Shown piece by piece: positions 25,164-32,783 of a DNA stretch of 64,000 nt. The stretch covers positions 1 through 64,000 of the forward strand of contig JAJYBR010000005.1 in NCBI GenBank assembly GCA_021778895.1. The letters run 5' to 3'. Position numbers and translations under genes: made by a program. The notes under the pieces are model-generated. The model searched no databases and was not told where the DNA came from. It saw only the letters and a program-made list of their open reading frames with translations. The stretch's first letter is position 1. Every line of letters begins with the position of its first letter. The DNA comes from Actinomycetes bacterium (GTDB taxonomy: Bacteria; Actinomycetota; Acidimicrobiia; Acidimicrobiales; RAAP-2).

Positions 25164-28046
25164 CTACATTTCGACAACGGAATCAGTGTTGTCCAGCTCT
25201 GTTGTGCGCACCCAGACGTCGTCGAGTCGCCGTCGGACGCTGTGTGCACTGGCGGGTGGTGCGACCGACACGCGCAAGACCATCGCGATGGTCTCGCCCG
25301 GGTCGAGATCGAACAACCCATTGAAGCGCGAGGCCAGATCGAACATCTCGTCGAGGTAGCGCTCACCTCCGAGCTCGCGGCGCTCGAAGTCGTTCGTCGC
25401 GTACAAGAAGACGGGCACCACCGGCTGGACCGCGAGGCCCGCCAACGTCGCGGTCAGCCAGAAGCGCTCGGTCGCCGCGCCCGCGCGCATGTACCACAAC
25501 GGCTCGACACGCGGGATCGTGATCGCCGCCAAGGCCGATGACGTCGTGACCATGAGCTGCGTGCGCAGGCCGAGCATCCGGCCCGCGCGCCACTCGGCCA
25601 GGTGGGCCATGACCTCGGGGCGCTCGAGCAGCCCGAGGGCGGCCACGCTGGTTGGGTCCATCTCGAGGGTGCGCACGTCGAGGCCCTCGTCGAGCGGGTC
25701 GCGCCCGGGCAGGCGGATCTCCCCCAGCATCTGGGCGTGGACGCGCGGGATGAGGAAGCGCAGTCGGTCGCAGCGACCGAGCACGTCGCCCGCCGCGCCC
25801 AACTCGGCGGGCGACAGCAGCAGGCGCAGACCCGCGCCTTCGGTGCTGACGGCACGCTGGAGGGACTCCACGTCGCCGTCGGTCAACGAGACGTCGGGGT
25901 CCCCGGCCTGTCGATTCGTGACGCGACGGGGCACGGCGGGATACAAAGCGGCGAGCTGGGCATCGGCGCCACGGCCCAGGTGGAGCGTGGCCACGTGTGA
26001 GCTGGCAACTCCGGTGGGGAAGAGCTGGACGTCACCAAGGCGCTCAGTGGCAGCAGCAGCCGTGCGCGCGTTCAGCACGGCGGCGCCGAGGGCCACGTAG
26101 CTGCCCCGGTGGGCAACGTCCATCGCGGCCGCGTGGTCCGAGACCAGGAAGAAGCGCACCTCGTCGTCGTCCGCCTCGAAGCGCCACGGCTGGACGTTGC
26201 CCCCCGAGGGAGCACGTCGCGCCGCATCCACGATCAAGGTGACGTCGTCGACGTCGACGGGCACGGGGTCCTCGGGCGGCGGGGCGTCGAGGTCGATGTC
26301 CGAGTCGATCTCGAGATCGACGGGCGCGATCCCGCCGAGGGCCTCGTCGAGGTCGATGCGGATCCGGCCCGAGGGCAGATCAGCCCCCAGGGCGAGGTGA
26401 CGCAGGGCCGTGGCCACCGACGCCGCCCCCAAGGTGACCTCACTGGCCAGCTGGGGCCACCCGGTGATGGTCGTGCCCAGCTCGAAGAACGTCACCGCCC
26501 CGCGCGCCGACACCTCGGCCGTGCCGAGCAGTCGCAGCAGATACGGCCCCTTCTCGAAGAGCGTCAAGCTGGCGAGGCGCTCGGCCGTCATGTCACCCAG
26601 CAGCCCGTGGAAGAGCGGCCGGTCGGGCTCGAGGTCGAAGCGCTCCACGTCGAGCACCCCGCGGTCGCTGGTCTCCATGAGAACCGGGATCCGCCGGGCG
26701 CGAGCCGCCTCGCGCACCAAGTACTTCATGTCGAGGGAGTCGCACTCCTCGATGACGACGTCGAGCCCGTCGAGGAACTGGTCGAGGTTCTCCAGCGTCA
26801 AGCCCTCGCTCAGCACCATCATCGACACGTACGGGTCGATCTCGCCGATGCGGCGAGCCGCGACGACGGCCTTGTTGATCCCGAGGTCCAGCACGCTGAC
26901 GGGCAGCCGGTTCAGGTTCGTCAGGGCCACCGTGTCGAAGTCGGCCAGGCGCAGCTCGCCGGCCAGGCCCTCCATCGCGATGACGTGAGCGACCGAGTGC
27001 CCGGCACTGGCCCCGACGACGCCCACGCGCAGGCCCCGGAGGCGATGCTGCTCCTCGGCGGTGAGCTTGGGCCGATTCCGATCGAGGCGGACCCGGCTGA
27101 ACGCCCGAGGACCGAGCAGGCGCACGACGGCGCGCCGCCAGGGGTAGTAGACCCAGCGCGCCGGCTCGTCGAGCTCCTTGGCCGAGGGAGTGGGCTTGAG
27201 CTGGGCGACCTGCTCTTGCTGCTCGGCCAGGCGGTCGATCGCCTGCAGGGCCGGGTCCTCGCGCAGGATGCGCAGGACCTCGCGGTCACTGCGCGTGGCG
27301 ACGTCGAGAACGAGCGGGCGAAACGACTGGGTCCGCGGGGACGCCGCATCGAGTGACGCCGGGCCGGTCTGGCGGGGACCCCGGGCCAGCTGCTCGGCCT
27401 CGCGCCGCAGGGCTCGGCGGTTCTCGTCGTCGGCCAAGTCGTAGGTGCGCCCGCGCTGCCAGGTGACGGCATAGGTGCGATAGCGCTCGTCGGGGAAGGG
27501 CACCCAGTTTCGACTCAGGACCTCGCCGCCAGCGACCTTGCCAACCGGGATGAGCTGATCGGAGACCGCGGCGATGGTGCGCTCGGCACCGAGCCACGTC
27601 GCGGCGTGGGTCATCATCCGCGAGATCGTCGCGACCATCCGGACCCCGAGCACGGAGGCGCCCTTGGCCCAGCCGCCCTTGGCCTCGATGACGCCCAGGC
27701 GTACCTCCCGGTCGATCAGGTCGCCGATCTCGTCGATCTCGGGCAGGGTGGCCAACTCCTCCATGAGGGCGGCTCCCCACCGGTTCTCGAGGGGACCGTG
27801 GAAGCGTAGGCCGGCGACCGGCTCGCCGTCGGGGGCGAAGCCCACGAAGAACAGGGGGACGCCGCGCCCTTCCTCGAGCTCCCGTCGACGCAGGGTGCTC
27901 TCGAAGCCGTAGCTGCGATACTTGCCCTCGGCGTCGTCGAGGTAGCGACGCCACAGGTCGGGTCGCTCGAGCGGGTGGTGCCCCTCAAAGCGCACCCCCG
28001 AGGCCTCGTCGATGAAGCTCGCTCCGTACCGATAGCGAAGCGCCAC
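25164..28046 (-). CDS. Three-part protein: GNAT-like, ThiF/E1-like and nitroreductase-like domains
   Basis: A 960-aa protein. Residues about 1-200 resemble a GNAT/N-acyl-amino-acid-synthase fold (VPLFFVGFAPDGEPVAGLRF, then a helix-rich region). Residues about 335-560 are an E1/ThiF-like Rossmann domain: VGVVGASAGHSVAHVIA, an ADFDTV acidic turn, NLNRL, and IEECDSLDMKYLVREAA; no obvious catalytic Cys or zinc CxxC pairs are seen. Residues about 630-940 are nitroreductase-like (ARRAPSGGNVQPWRF). The ThiF-nitroreductase part recalls mycobacterial MoeY (Rv1355c, about 715 aa), so this form has an extra N-terminal domain. GTG 28046 has GAGGAGGAG upstream. It is first in the cyclic-di-GMP operon, 89 bp before the GGDEF-EAL gene. 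Confidence 0.75.
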   Translation of the reverse strand: MALRYRYGASFIDEASGVRFEGHHPLERPDLWRRYLDDAEGKYRSYGFESTLRRRELEEGRGVPLFFVGFAPDGEPVAGLRFHGPLENRWGAALMEELATLPEIDEIGDLIDREVRLGVIEAKGGWAKGASVLGVRMVATISRMMTHAATWLGAERTIAAVSDQLIPVGKVAGGEVLSRNWVPFPDERYRTYAVTWQRGRTYDLADDENRRALRREAEQLARGPRQTGPASLDAASPRTQSFRPLVLDVATRSDREVLRILREDPALQAIDRLAEQQEQVAQLKPTPSAKELDEPARWVYYPWRRAVVRLLGPRAFSRVRLDRNRPKLTAEEQHRLRGLRVGVVGASAGHSVAHVIAMEGLAGELRLADFDTVALTNLNRLPVSVLDLGINKAVVAARRIGEIDPYVSMMVLSEGLTLENLDQFLDGLDVVIEECDSLDMKYLVREAARARRIPVLMETSDRGVLDVERFDLEPDRPLFHGLLGDMTAERLASLTLFEKGPYLLRLLGTAEVSARGAVTFFELGTTITGWPQLASEVTLGAASVATALRHLALGADLPSGRIRIDLDEALGGIAPVDLEIDSDIDLDAPPPEDPVPVDVDDVTLIVDAARRAPSGGNVQPWRFEADDDEVRFFLVSDHAAAMDVAHRGSYVALGAAVLNARTAAAATERLGDVQLFPTGVASSHVATLHLGRGADAQLAALYPAVPRRVTNRQAGDPDVSLTDGDVESLQRAVSTEGAGLRLLLSPAELGAAGDVLGRCDRLRFLIPRVHAQMLGEIRLPGRDPLDEGLDVRTLEMDPTSVAALGLLERPEVMAHLAEWRAGRMLGLRTQLMVTTSSALAAITIPRVEPLWYMRAGAATERFWLTATLAGLAVQPVVPVFLYATNDFERRELGGERYLDEMFDLASRFNGLFDLDPGETIAMVLRVSVAPPASAHSVRRRLDDVWVRTTELDNTDSVVEM

Positions 28047-28058
28047 TCATCTCCTCCT

Positions 28059-28080
28059 CGACCGCAGACGTCTTCGGTCG
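28059..28080. promoter_or_regulatory. 22-bp near-perfect palindrome upstream of the cyclic-di-GMP operon
   Basis: CGACCGCAGACGTCTTCGGT plus CG is self-complementary at 10 of 11 base pairs with no loop, centred on AGACGTCT. It sits next to the GAGGAGG ribosome-binding site of the 960-aa gene, in the 169-bp gap shared with divergent pilD. Zero-loop symmetry favours a dimeric protein-binding site over a hairpin terminator. The regulator is unknown. Confidence 0.5.
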
Positions 28081-28203
28081 TGTTCGACCTTGCGCACCAC
28101 CTGGCGCCACTTTCAGGCTATCGACGGCACTGCGCGAATTGGTGCATCGTCGTGACGAAAGACGAACCGGATCCCCCATCGGGTAGCGATGCGACGTGCT
28201 CGG

Positions 28204-28209
28204 TAGTGT
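28204..28209 (+). promoter_or_regulatory. Candidate leaderless -10 element (TAGTGT) for pilD
   Basis: TAGTGT ends 6 nt before the GTG start of the prepilin peptidase gene, and no ribosome-binding site lies between. The spacing matches those at the FUSC and ferric-reductase-like genes. There is no convincing -35. Confidence 0.35.
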
Positions 28210-28215
28210 GCAGGC

Positions 28216-29004
28216 GTGACGGCGGCACTGGTGACCTGGAGCGCGATCGCCGGCCTGGTCGTCGGGTCCTTCCTGAACGTCGTCATCTATCGCGTCCCCC
28301 GCGGACTGTCGGTCGTCGCTCCGCGCTCGGCCTGTCCCACGTGCCACACGCCGATCGCCGCGCGCGACAACATCCCCGTCATCTCCTGGCTGGCCCTGCA
28401 CGCGCGGTGCCGGTCCTGCGGGGCGGCCATCTCGGTTCGGTATCCGCTCGTCGAGGCGGCGACTGCGCTCGCCTTCGCGCTGATCGCGTGGCGCATCGGG
28501 CCGCACCCCCAACTCGCCGCCTACCTCGTGTGCGGTGCCAGCCTCATCGCGCTCGCGCTCATCGACGTGGAGCATCTGCGCCTGCCGACCCGCGTCGTCT
28601 ACGTGTCCACAGCGCTCGTTGTCGCACTGCTTCTCGCGTCCTCGGCCTGGCTGGACGAGTGGCACCGCAGCGTGGTCGCCGTACTGAGCGCCGTGGTCTG
28701 GCTCGCGCTCTTCGGTGCGATCCACACGGTCAGCCCGCGGGCCCTCGGGCTAGGAGATGTGCGCCTGGCACCACTGCTCGGCTTCGCCCTGGGCTGGCTG
28801 AGTATCGGCGCGGTCATCGTTGGCTTCTTCCTGGCGAACTTGGTGGGGTCGGTCGTTGGCATCGCCCTCATTGCCATGCACCGACTCGAGCGACGTCAGC
28901 CCGTCCCCTACGGCGTCTTCCTGGCTGTCGGTGCTGGCATCGCCATCCTCTTCACCGTGCCCATGCTGAGCTATTGGCCAGCGCTGCGCCCCTTGCTCGG
29001 ATAG
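28216..29004 (+). CDS. pilD: Type IV prepilin peptidase (A24)
   Basis: A 262-aa membrane protease with about 7-8 helices. It begins with GSFLNVVIYRVP and a cytoplasmic zinc-type loop CPTC...CRSC, then the two catalytic aspartates in ALIDVEHLRLP and GLGDVRLAPLLG. Enzymes of this family remove the short leader from prepilins at Gly|Phe and N-methylate the new N-terminus. Its substrates are most likely the prepilins encoded at 30965-35950. It is the only pilus gene on the plus strand here and is convergent with the DUF429-pilT end of the cluster, leaving 1 nt between stop codons. Confidence 0.92.
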   Translation: MTAALVTWSAIAGLVVGSFLNVVIYRVPRGLSVVAPRSACPTCHTPIAARDNIPVISWLALHARCRSCGAAISVRYPLVEAATALAFALIAWRIGPHPQLAAYLVCGASLIALALIDVEHLRLPTRVVYVSTALVVALLLASSAWLDEWHRSVVAVLSAVVWLALFGAIHTVSPRALGLGDVRLAPLLGFALGWLSIGAVIVGFFLANLVGSVVGIALIAMHRLERRQPVPYGVFLAVGAGIAILFTVPMLSYWPALRPLLG

Positions 29005-29005
29005 T

Positions 29006-29710
29006 TCAATATACGAACTCAGTACGCAGTCCCTCGCTGTCCCACTCCCCGTTCGCAGGTATGCGGGTTGCCGCGCGCCCGTTCACGCGGCGTGCCGTCC
29101 ACAACAGGGCGCCTGCGTCGTAGAGATGCTTTTCCGGAACTGCCAAGTCAGCGTCAATTACCGATGTGATTCCCGGTACACGGCGCATCAACAGTGCCCG
29201 GCGTTCTTCGCGCCCTTCCTCCCGACGCTTGGACCAGCGAAGCGGGACGTCTCCGTTCAACTGGTAGAAACTCAGTTCCGGGTGACCCGAATAGAGGGTT
29301 CTCTGACGAAACGGCGAGAGCTCGACGTACAGCTCGCGGTAGTGGTTGAGGCGAACGACCGTGACCGCGTCGAGACCATCTTCATGCCACTGCGAGGGGT
29401 TCAAGTGTTTCCGCGTGGGTGCCGACGTCAGCGTCAGCGCCCGATTCCCGAGCAACGCTCGAGCTTCGATGTCGCAGGTCCGGCGCGGTGCTTGAACATC
29501 TTCGCGGAATCCAATCGGGGCGTAGATCACGATTGTCGCGAACGACGGGCGCTCGTTCAGCACGTCGAGCACCGACTCGTAGACCTTGGGAGACTCGGGG
29601 GCGAAGGTCGCGGCGTGCATCTTGGCCGAGGCCACCAACCAGCCGCTCGACACCGGCACCACGCCCGCGACGAGGACGTACGGAAGGTCTGGGCCCCGGT
29701 GCAGCGTCAC
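29006..29710 (-). CDS. DUF429 protein (RNase H-like fold)
   Basis: A 234-aa protein. It shows the DUF429 pattern: a strand with IVIYAPIGFRED, then RTCDIEARALLG, a middle DGLDAVTVVRLNHYRELYVELSPFR, GHPELSFYQLNGDVPLRWSK, and an R-rich REERRALLMRRV. The family is predicted to be a nuclease-like RNase H fold with no proven role. It lies 6 nt after pilT, so it is probably read from the pilus transcript, although no pilus function is known for the family. The start is GTG 29710 and has no good ribosome-binding site, which could mean weak or coupled translation. Confidence 0.75.
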   Translation of the reverse strand: MTLHRGPDLPYVLVAGVVPVSSGWLVASAKMHAATFAPESPKVYESVLDVLNERPSFATIVIYAPIGFREDVQAPRRTCDIEARALLGNRALTLTSAPTRKHLNPSQWHEDGLDAVTVVRLNHYRELYVELSPFRQRTLYSGHPELSFYQLNGDVPLRWSKRREEGREERRALLMRRVPGITSVIDADLAVPEKHLYDAGALLWTARRVNGRAATRIPANGEWDSEGLRTEFVY

Positions 29711-29716
29711 GGGGTG

Positions 29717-30817
29717 TCAGTCCTTGGGGATCTTGAACCCCAGGAACTCCAGGGAGCGAGTGAGCTCCTTCTGGTGAGCGCTCGTCGCGACGGCACTCTC
29801 GTACGATATCGTCCCGTCCACCACCAGCTTGGCCAGGTCGGACTCCATGACCTGCATGCCCTCTTTGGCGTTCGTGAACATGACGTTGATCAGTTGATTG
29901 GATCGGCCTTCGCGAATCAGATTGCGTACCGAGCTGGTCGCGACCAGAACCTCGAAGGCCGCGACCATGCCGCCATCCTTCCTCGGCACCAGTCGCTGCG
30001 CGATGATCGCCGTCAAAGAGGCGGCCAACTGCACGCGCGTCTGCTCCTGGCGCCACGCCGGGAAGACGTCGATGATGCGGTCGATGGCCTGAGGCGCGTC
30101 GTTGGTGTGCAGCGTTGCGAAGACCAGGTGACCGGTCTCCGCCATGGTGAGCGCCATCTGGATCGAGTCAATGTCACGCATCTCACCAAGAAGCAGGATG
30201 TCGGGGTCCTCGCGCAGCGCCGATCGCAATGCCCGCTCGAAGGATGGGCTATCGAGACCGATCTCGCGCTGGCTGACCGCAGACACCTTGTGGTGGTGCA
30301 CATACTCGACCGGATCCTCGATCGTGAGGATGTGTGTAGCCCGCGTGTCGTTAATTCGATCAATGATCGAAGCCAGGGTCGTCGACTTTCCCGACCCCGT
30401 GGGCCCCGTCACCAGCACGAATCCGCGCGGCTGGATAGCGACCCACTCCGCCACCCAGGGAAGGCCCAACTGCTCAAAGCTCGGGATCTTCGTCGGGATG
30501 ATGCGCAACGACATCGCGGTCTGTCCGCGTTGGGTGAAGATGCTGCCACGGACGCGGGCGAGGTCGCGCCACGAGAACGCAAAGTCCACGTCCATCATCT
30601 CGTCAAATGTCTTTTGCTGCCCCTTCGTCAGGAGCGGGAACGCCAGATCGCTGACTTCGTCAGCCGCGAGGACCGGCGCACCCTCAACAGGAACCAGACG
30701 CCCATTGACGCGGATTCGAGGAGCCGAGCCACCAGCGACCAATAGGTCGGAGCCGCCGTGGTCCCACAAAATCTGGAGCCAGGGATCGATTCTGCTGACG
30801 TCTGCTTTGGATTGCAT
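29717..30817 (-). CDS. pilT: Type IV pilus retraction ATPase PilT
   Basis: A 366-aa hexameric ATPase. It has Walker A GPTGSGKST, Asp box LTIEDPVEY, a Walker B region DILLLGEMRD, His box TGHLVFATLHTNDA, and the PilT-specific C-terminal SSVRNLIREGRS, which corresponds to the AIRNLIRE retraction motif. PilT powers disassembly of pilin into the membrane, giving twitching motility and DNA uptake. ATG 30817 has GGAG 5 nt upstream. A 38-nt palindrome lies just before it, between prepilin and pilT, and could lower pilT expression relative to the prepilin. Confidence 0.93.
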   Translation of the reverse strand: MQSKADVSRIDPWLQILWDHGGSDLLVAGGSAPRIRVNGRLVPVEGAPVLAADEVSDLAFPLLTKGQQKTFDEMMDVDFAFSWRDLARVRGSIFTQRGQTAMSLRIIPTKIPSFEQLGLPWVAEWVAIQPRGFVLVTGPTGSGKSTTLASIIDRINDTRATHILTIEDPVEYVHHHKVSAVSQREIGLDSPSFERALRSALREDPDILLLGEMRDIDSIQMALTMAETGHLVFATLHTNDAPQAIDRIIDVFPAWRQEQTRVQLAASLTAIIAQRLVPRKDGGMVAAFEVLVATSSVRNLIREGRSNQLINVMFTNAKEGMQVMESDLAKLVVDGTISYESAVATSAHQKELTRSLEFLGFKIPKD

Positions 30818-30842
30818 TTCTGCTCCGATATATGCAGTGCGT

Positions 30843-30880
30843 CGCTAGGACAGGTGACTTCAGTCACCTGTCCTAGCGAC
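30843..30880 (-). terminator. 38-nt perfect inverted repeat between prepilin and pilT genes
   Basis: An 18-nt arm beginning TCGCTAGGACAGG is repeated exactly in inverted form after a 2-nt centre, giving a very stable hairpin (the innermost pairs form the loop). It starts 84 nt after the prepilin stop and ends 25 nt before the pilT start. There is no T-tract, as is common for GC-rich hairpins. A role as terminator, attenuator or 3' stabiliser of the abundant pilin mRNA is inferred. Confidence 0.65.
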
Positions 30881-30964
30881 CCGACTGTGTACTCACTCCA
30901 CGACTGCCGCTCGAAAGGTCAACGATCCGATCGATGACATTGAGCGACAGCATCGCAGTCAACG

Positions 30965-31552
30965 TCAGCCGTTGACCGCTGAGCCGCACGCCGACACCGG
31001 ATTCATGGTCGCGTCGTACCAGTTGTTAGTCGAGGGGCCACCGGCGGTGCTTGTTGTTAGGTTGCCATGCGCAACTAGAACGTCGCCGACTGCCGGTGTC
31101 GCGGTGGATGATGTGCTACCCGGCACGAAGACGTTCGGAAAGTCCGTTGCCGTCGTGAACACCGCAACAGTGTAAACACCATTTTGCGACGGCCAGGTCT
31201 GGACGAACGGGCCGCCAAAGACGGTTTGGGAGCCATCAACGATGTATCCCGTTCCGTTCTGTGTCGAAGCGGCCGGCGGAACTGACGTCATATCGGCCTC
31301 CCACGCCAGGCTTGAGAACGTCAGACCTGGGTTCTCCGCCTCGAGTGCTGCGACGCCGGTCCCCACCGTCCGAGCATCAGACTGGCAGGCTGCCGTGTTG
31401 CTCTTGCCCGTCACACCACCTAGAGCAAAGACCACGATGGCGGCCAGAATGCCCAGAATGACGATGACGATCAAGAGCTCGATGAGGGTGAATCCACCAT
31501 CGACTCCATCGTTCGCGCGACGCTCCCGCAATCGCTGGTACGTCTGAATCAT
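30965..31552 (-). CDS. Major type IV prepilin
   Basis: A 195-aa prepilin. A 20-residue positively charged leader ends in GG|FTLIELLIVIVILGILAAI, the class III cleavage site with Glu at mature position 5 and the conserved N-terminal helix. The mature domain has a Cys near 55 (NTAACQSDART) and another near the C-terminus (VSACG), so a disulphide loop is possible. I use ATG 31552 with AAAGG about 9 nt upstream; the track start at 31606 adds 18 residues. A 322-bp leader region upstream and a strong hairpin downstream suggest a separate, highly expressed unit. Calling it the major subunit is inference from small size and these signals. Confidence 0.88.
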   Translation of the reverse strand: MIQTYQRLRERRANDGVDGGFTLIELLIVIVILGILAAIVVFALGGVTGKSNTAACQSDARTVGTGVAALEAENPGLTFSSLAWEADMTSVPPAASTQNGTGYIVDGSQTVFGGPFVQTWPSQNGVYTVAVFTTATDFPNVFVPGSTSSTATPAVGDVLVAHGNLTTSTAGGPSTNNWYDATMNPVSACGSAVNG

Positions 31553-31874
31553 TACAGTCTGCCTTTCTGTAGCCGGGACCGACATCCCGGGTGATTCGCC
31601 ACGCACGAACCCGTCGTGTTTCTACCATGCCGTCGCTAACTACACAAGATTCACAACACAACATTGTCCCAAGTCCTGAGCGCAATGCCAGGCGCGCAAA
31701 GCCGCGGAATGCGCTGGATCCCCATAACCCGAACGTGCATTGACGCTGACGACTATCGCGAAGTCTCGCCTCGCTTCCGTTCCACCAATTTTAGAACCAT
31801 GCCCTCTATCGACGAACTTCGACTCCGATCCGTCGCCTCGAACCTCGTCGATGCCCCCTTCTCTCGAACCTCTT
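31553..31874. other. Intergenic region before the prepilin gene
   Basis: This 322-bp stretch is less GC-rich than its surroundings. Small ORFs on both strands overlap each other and show no family pattern, so I read it as non-coding. It holds candidate prepilin promoters (see 31619-31647), a second TAAAAT box at 31788-31793 with a poor -35, and a 6-bp hairpin at 31573-31590 (CCGGGA/TCCCGG) in the presumed 5' leader. Confidence 0.5.
31619..31647 (-). promoter_or_regulatory. Candidate prepilin promoter
   Basis: On the minus strand TTGTGT (31642-31647) and TAGAAA (31619-31624) are separated by 17 nt, placing a start site about 60 nt before the ATG. Matches to the -35 and -10 consensus are partial. 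The TAAAAT box at 31788 is an alternative. Confidence 0.3.
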
Positions 31875-32777
31875 CTACAGGCTCGCACCAAATGCGGTCG
31901 TGACGACGTACTCGGAAGATCCAGAGGGCGTCACAGAAAGAGGAACACAGATCTGGGCGGAGATCTGCGTTGCCGAAGCCGTTGTGATCGTCGCCTGATA
32001 CGTCTCCAGTGGGCTCACCACGAGAGTGACGGCATCACCACTCGCGATGGGCGAGAACGCACTGCCTGAAAGGGTCAGGCCATATTGCTCGCCCGGCGTC
32101 GTCTGACCTGACCCTGTCACCAGTGAGCAGGATGTCTGCGGACCCACGGTCGTTGCTGTAACGACCGGGGGAGCCGTGCCAAATGCCCACAGCCCATAAC
32201 TCGCGGTGATACCGCAACTCGAGTCCAGCGAGGAGGCGGACGCGCTGGTGATCGGCGAGCATGAGGAGTAGTTCGTGCTCAGGGTGTCGTTCAAGTCGAG
32301 GACCACCTCCAGGTACGGATGAGCGGCGCACGCTGCCGGCGAGGTGCCGGCTGGGCAAATGGAGGCATACACGACGCGCGTCGGGCCGGAACTCGCCAGG
32401 GGGAACCACTGCGTCGTGCACCACGCATCCATGCTCACCGAACTGGTGGTAATGGCAGTGGGCGACGAGGTCCCGCCGCAAGGTGCTGGGGGGTAGGCAT
32501 TCAACGTCGACTGATAGAACGTCGTGCGAGAGTCCTGGACGGCGACGCTGCCGGCATTGTTGGATGCGGTCACCGTGAATTGTGCATTCGAGAAACGCAC
32601 GGTGTCCGCGATCGCGTTCGTCGTGAGTGATGCCACCGCGAACACCGTCATGCTCACGATGAGCAAGAAGACGAGTGCCAAGATCAGGATCGCACCATGG
32701 TCGTCGTCAGGAGCGTGAGCGCGGTGGCCACACCACTGACGGCTCACTCGCACTGGTCGCGGTCCTCCGTGCGTCAT
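31875..32777 (-). CDS. PilX-like pilus-associated protein
   Basis: A 300-aa protein. A 28-residue leader ends in DDDHG|AILILALVFLLIVS, a pilin-like hydrophobic helix that lacks the Glu at position 5, as in PilX-type minor pilins. The mature region is rich in Ser, Thr and Ala and has several Cys (SSCSPI, SSCGI, TSCSLV), suggesting an extracellular disulphide-bonded domain. It lies 6 nt after the Ig-like minor pilin gene, so it is in the same unit. PilX-type proteins help start pilus assembly and affect adhesion or aggregation; the assignment here rests on position and N-terminus, since the rest has no family I recognise. Confidence 0.65.
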   Translation of the reverse strand: MTHGGPRPVRVSRQWCGHRAHAPDDDHGAILILALVFLLIVSMTVFAVASLTTNAIADTVRFSNAQFTVTASNNAGSVAVQDSRTTFYQSTLNAYPPAPCGGTSSPTAITTSSVSMDAWCTTQWFPLASSGPTRVVYASICPAGTSPAACAAHPYLEVVLDLNDTLSTNYSSCSPITSASASSLDSSCGITASYGLWAFGTAPPVVTATTVGPQTSCSLVTGSGQTTPGEQYGLTLSGSAFSPIASGDAVTLVVSPLETYQATITTASATQISAQICVPLSVTPSGSSEYVVTTAFGASL

Positions 32778-32783
32778 CGCAAC

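Noticed and set aside
31640-31903. Small ORFs on both strands before the prepilin gene (83 and 79 aa)
   Set aside because: They overlap one another, lack ribosome-binding sites and show no recognisable pattern. The region is better read as promoter DNA.
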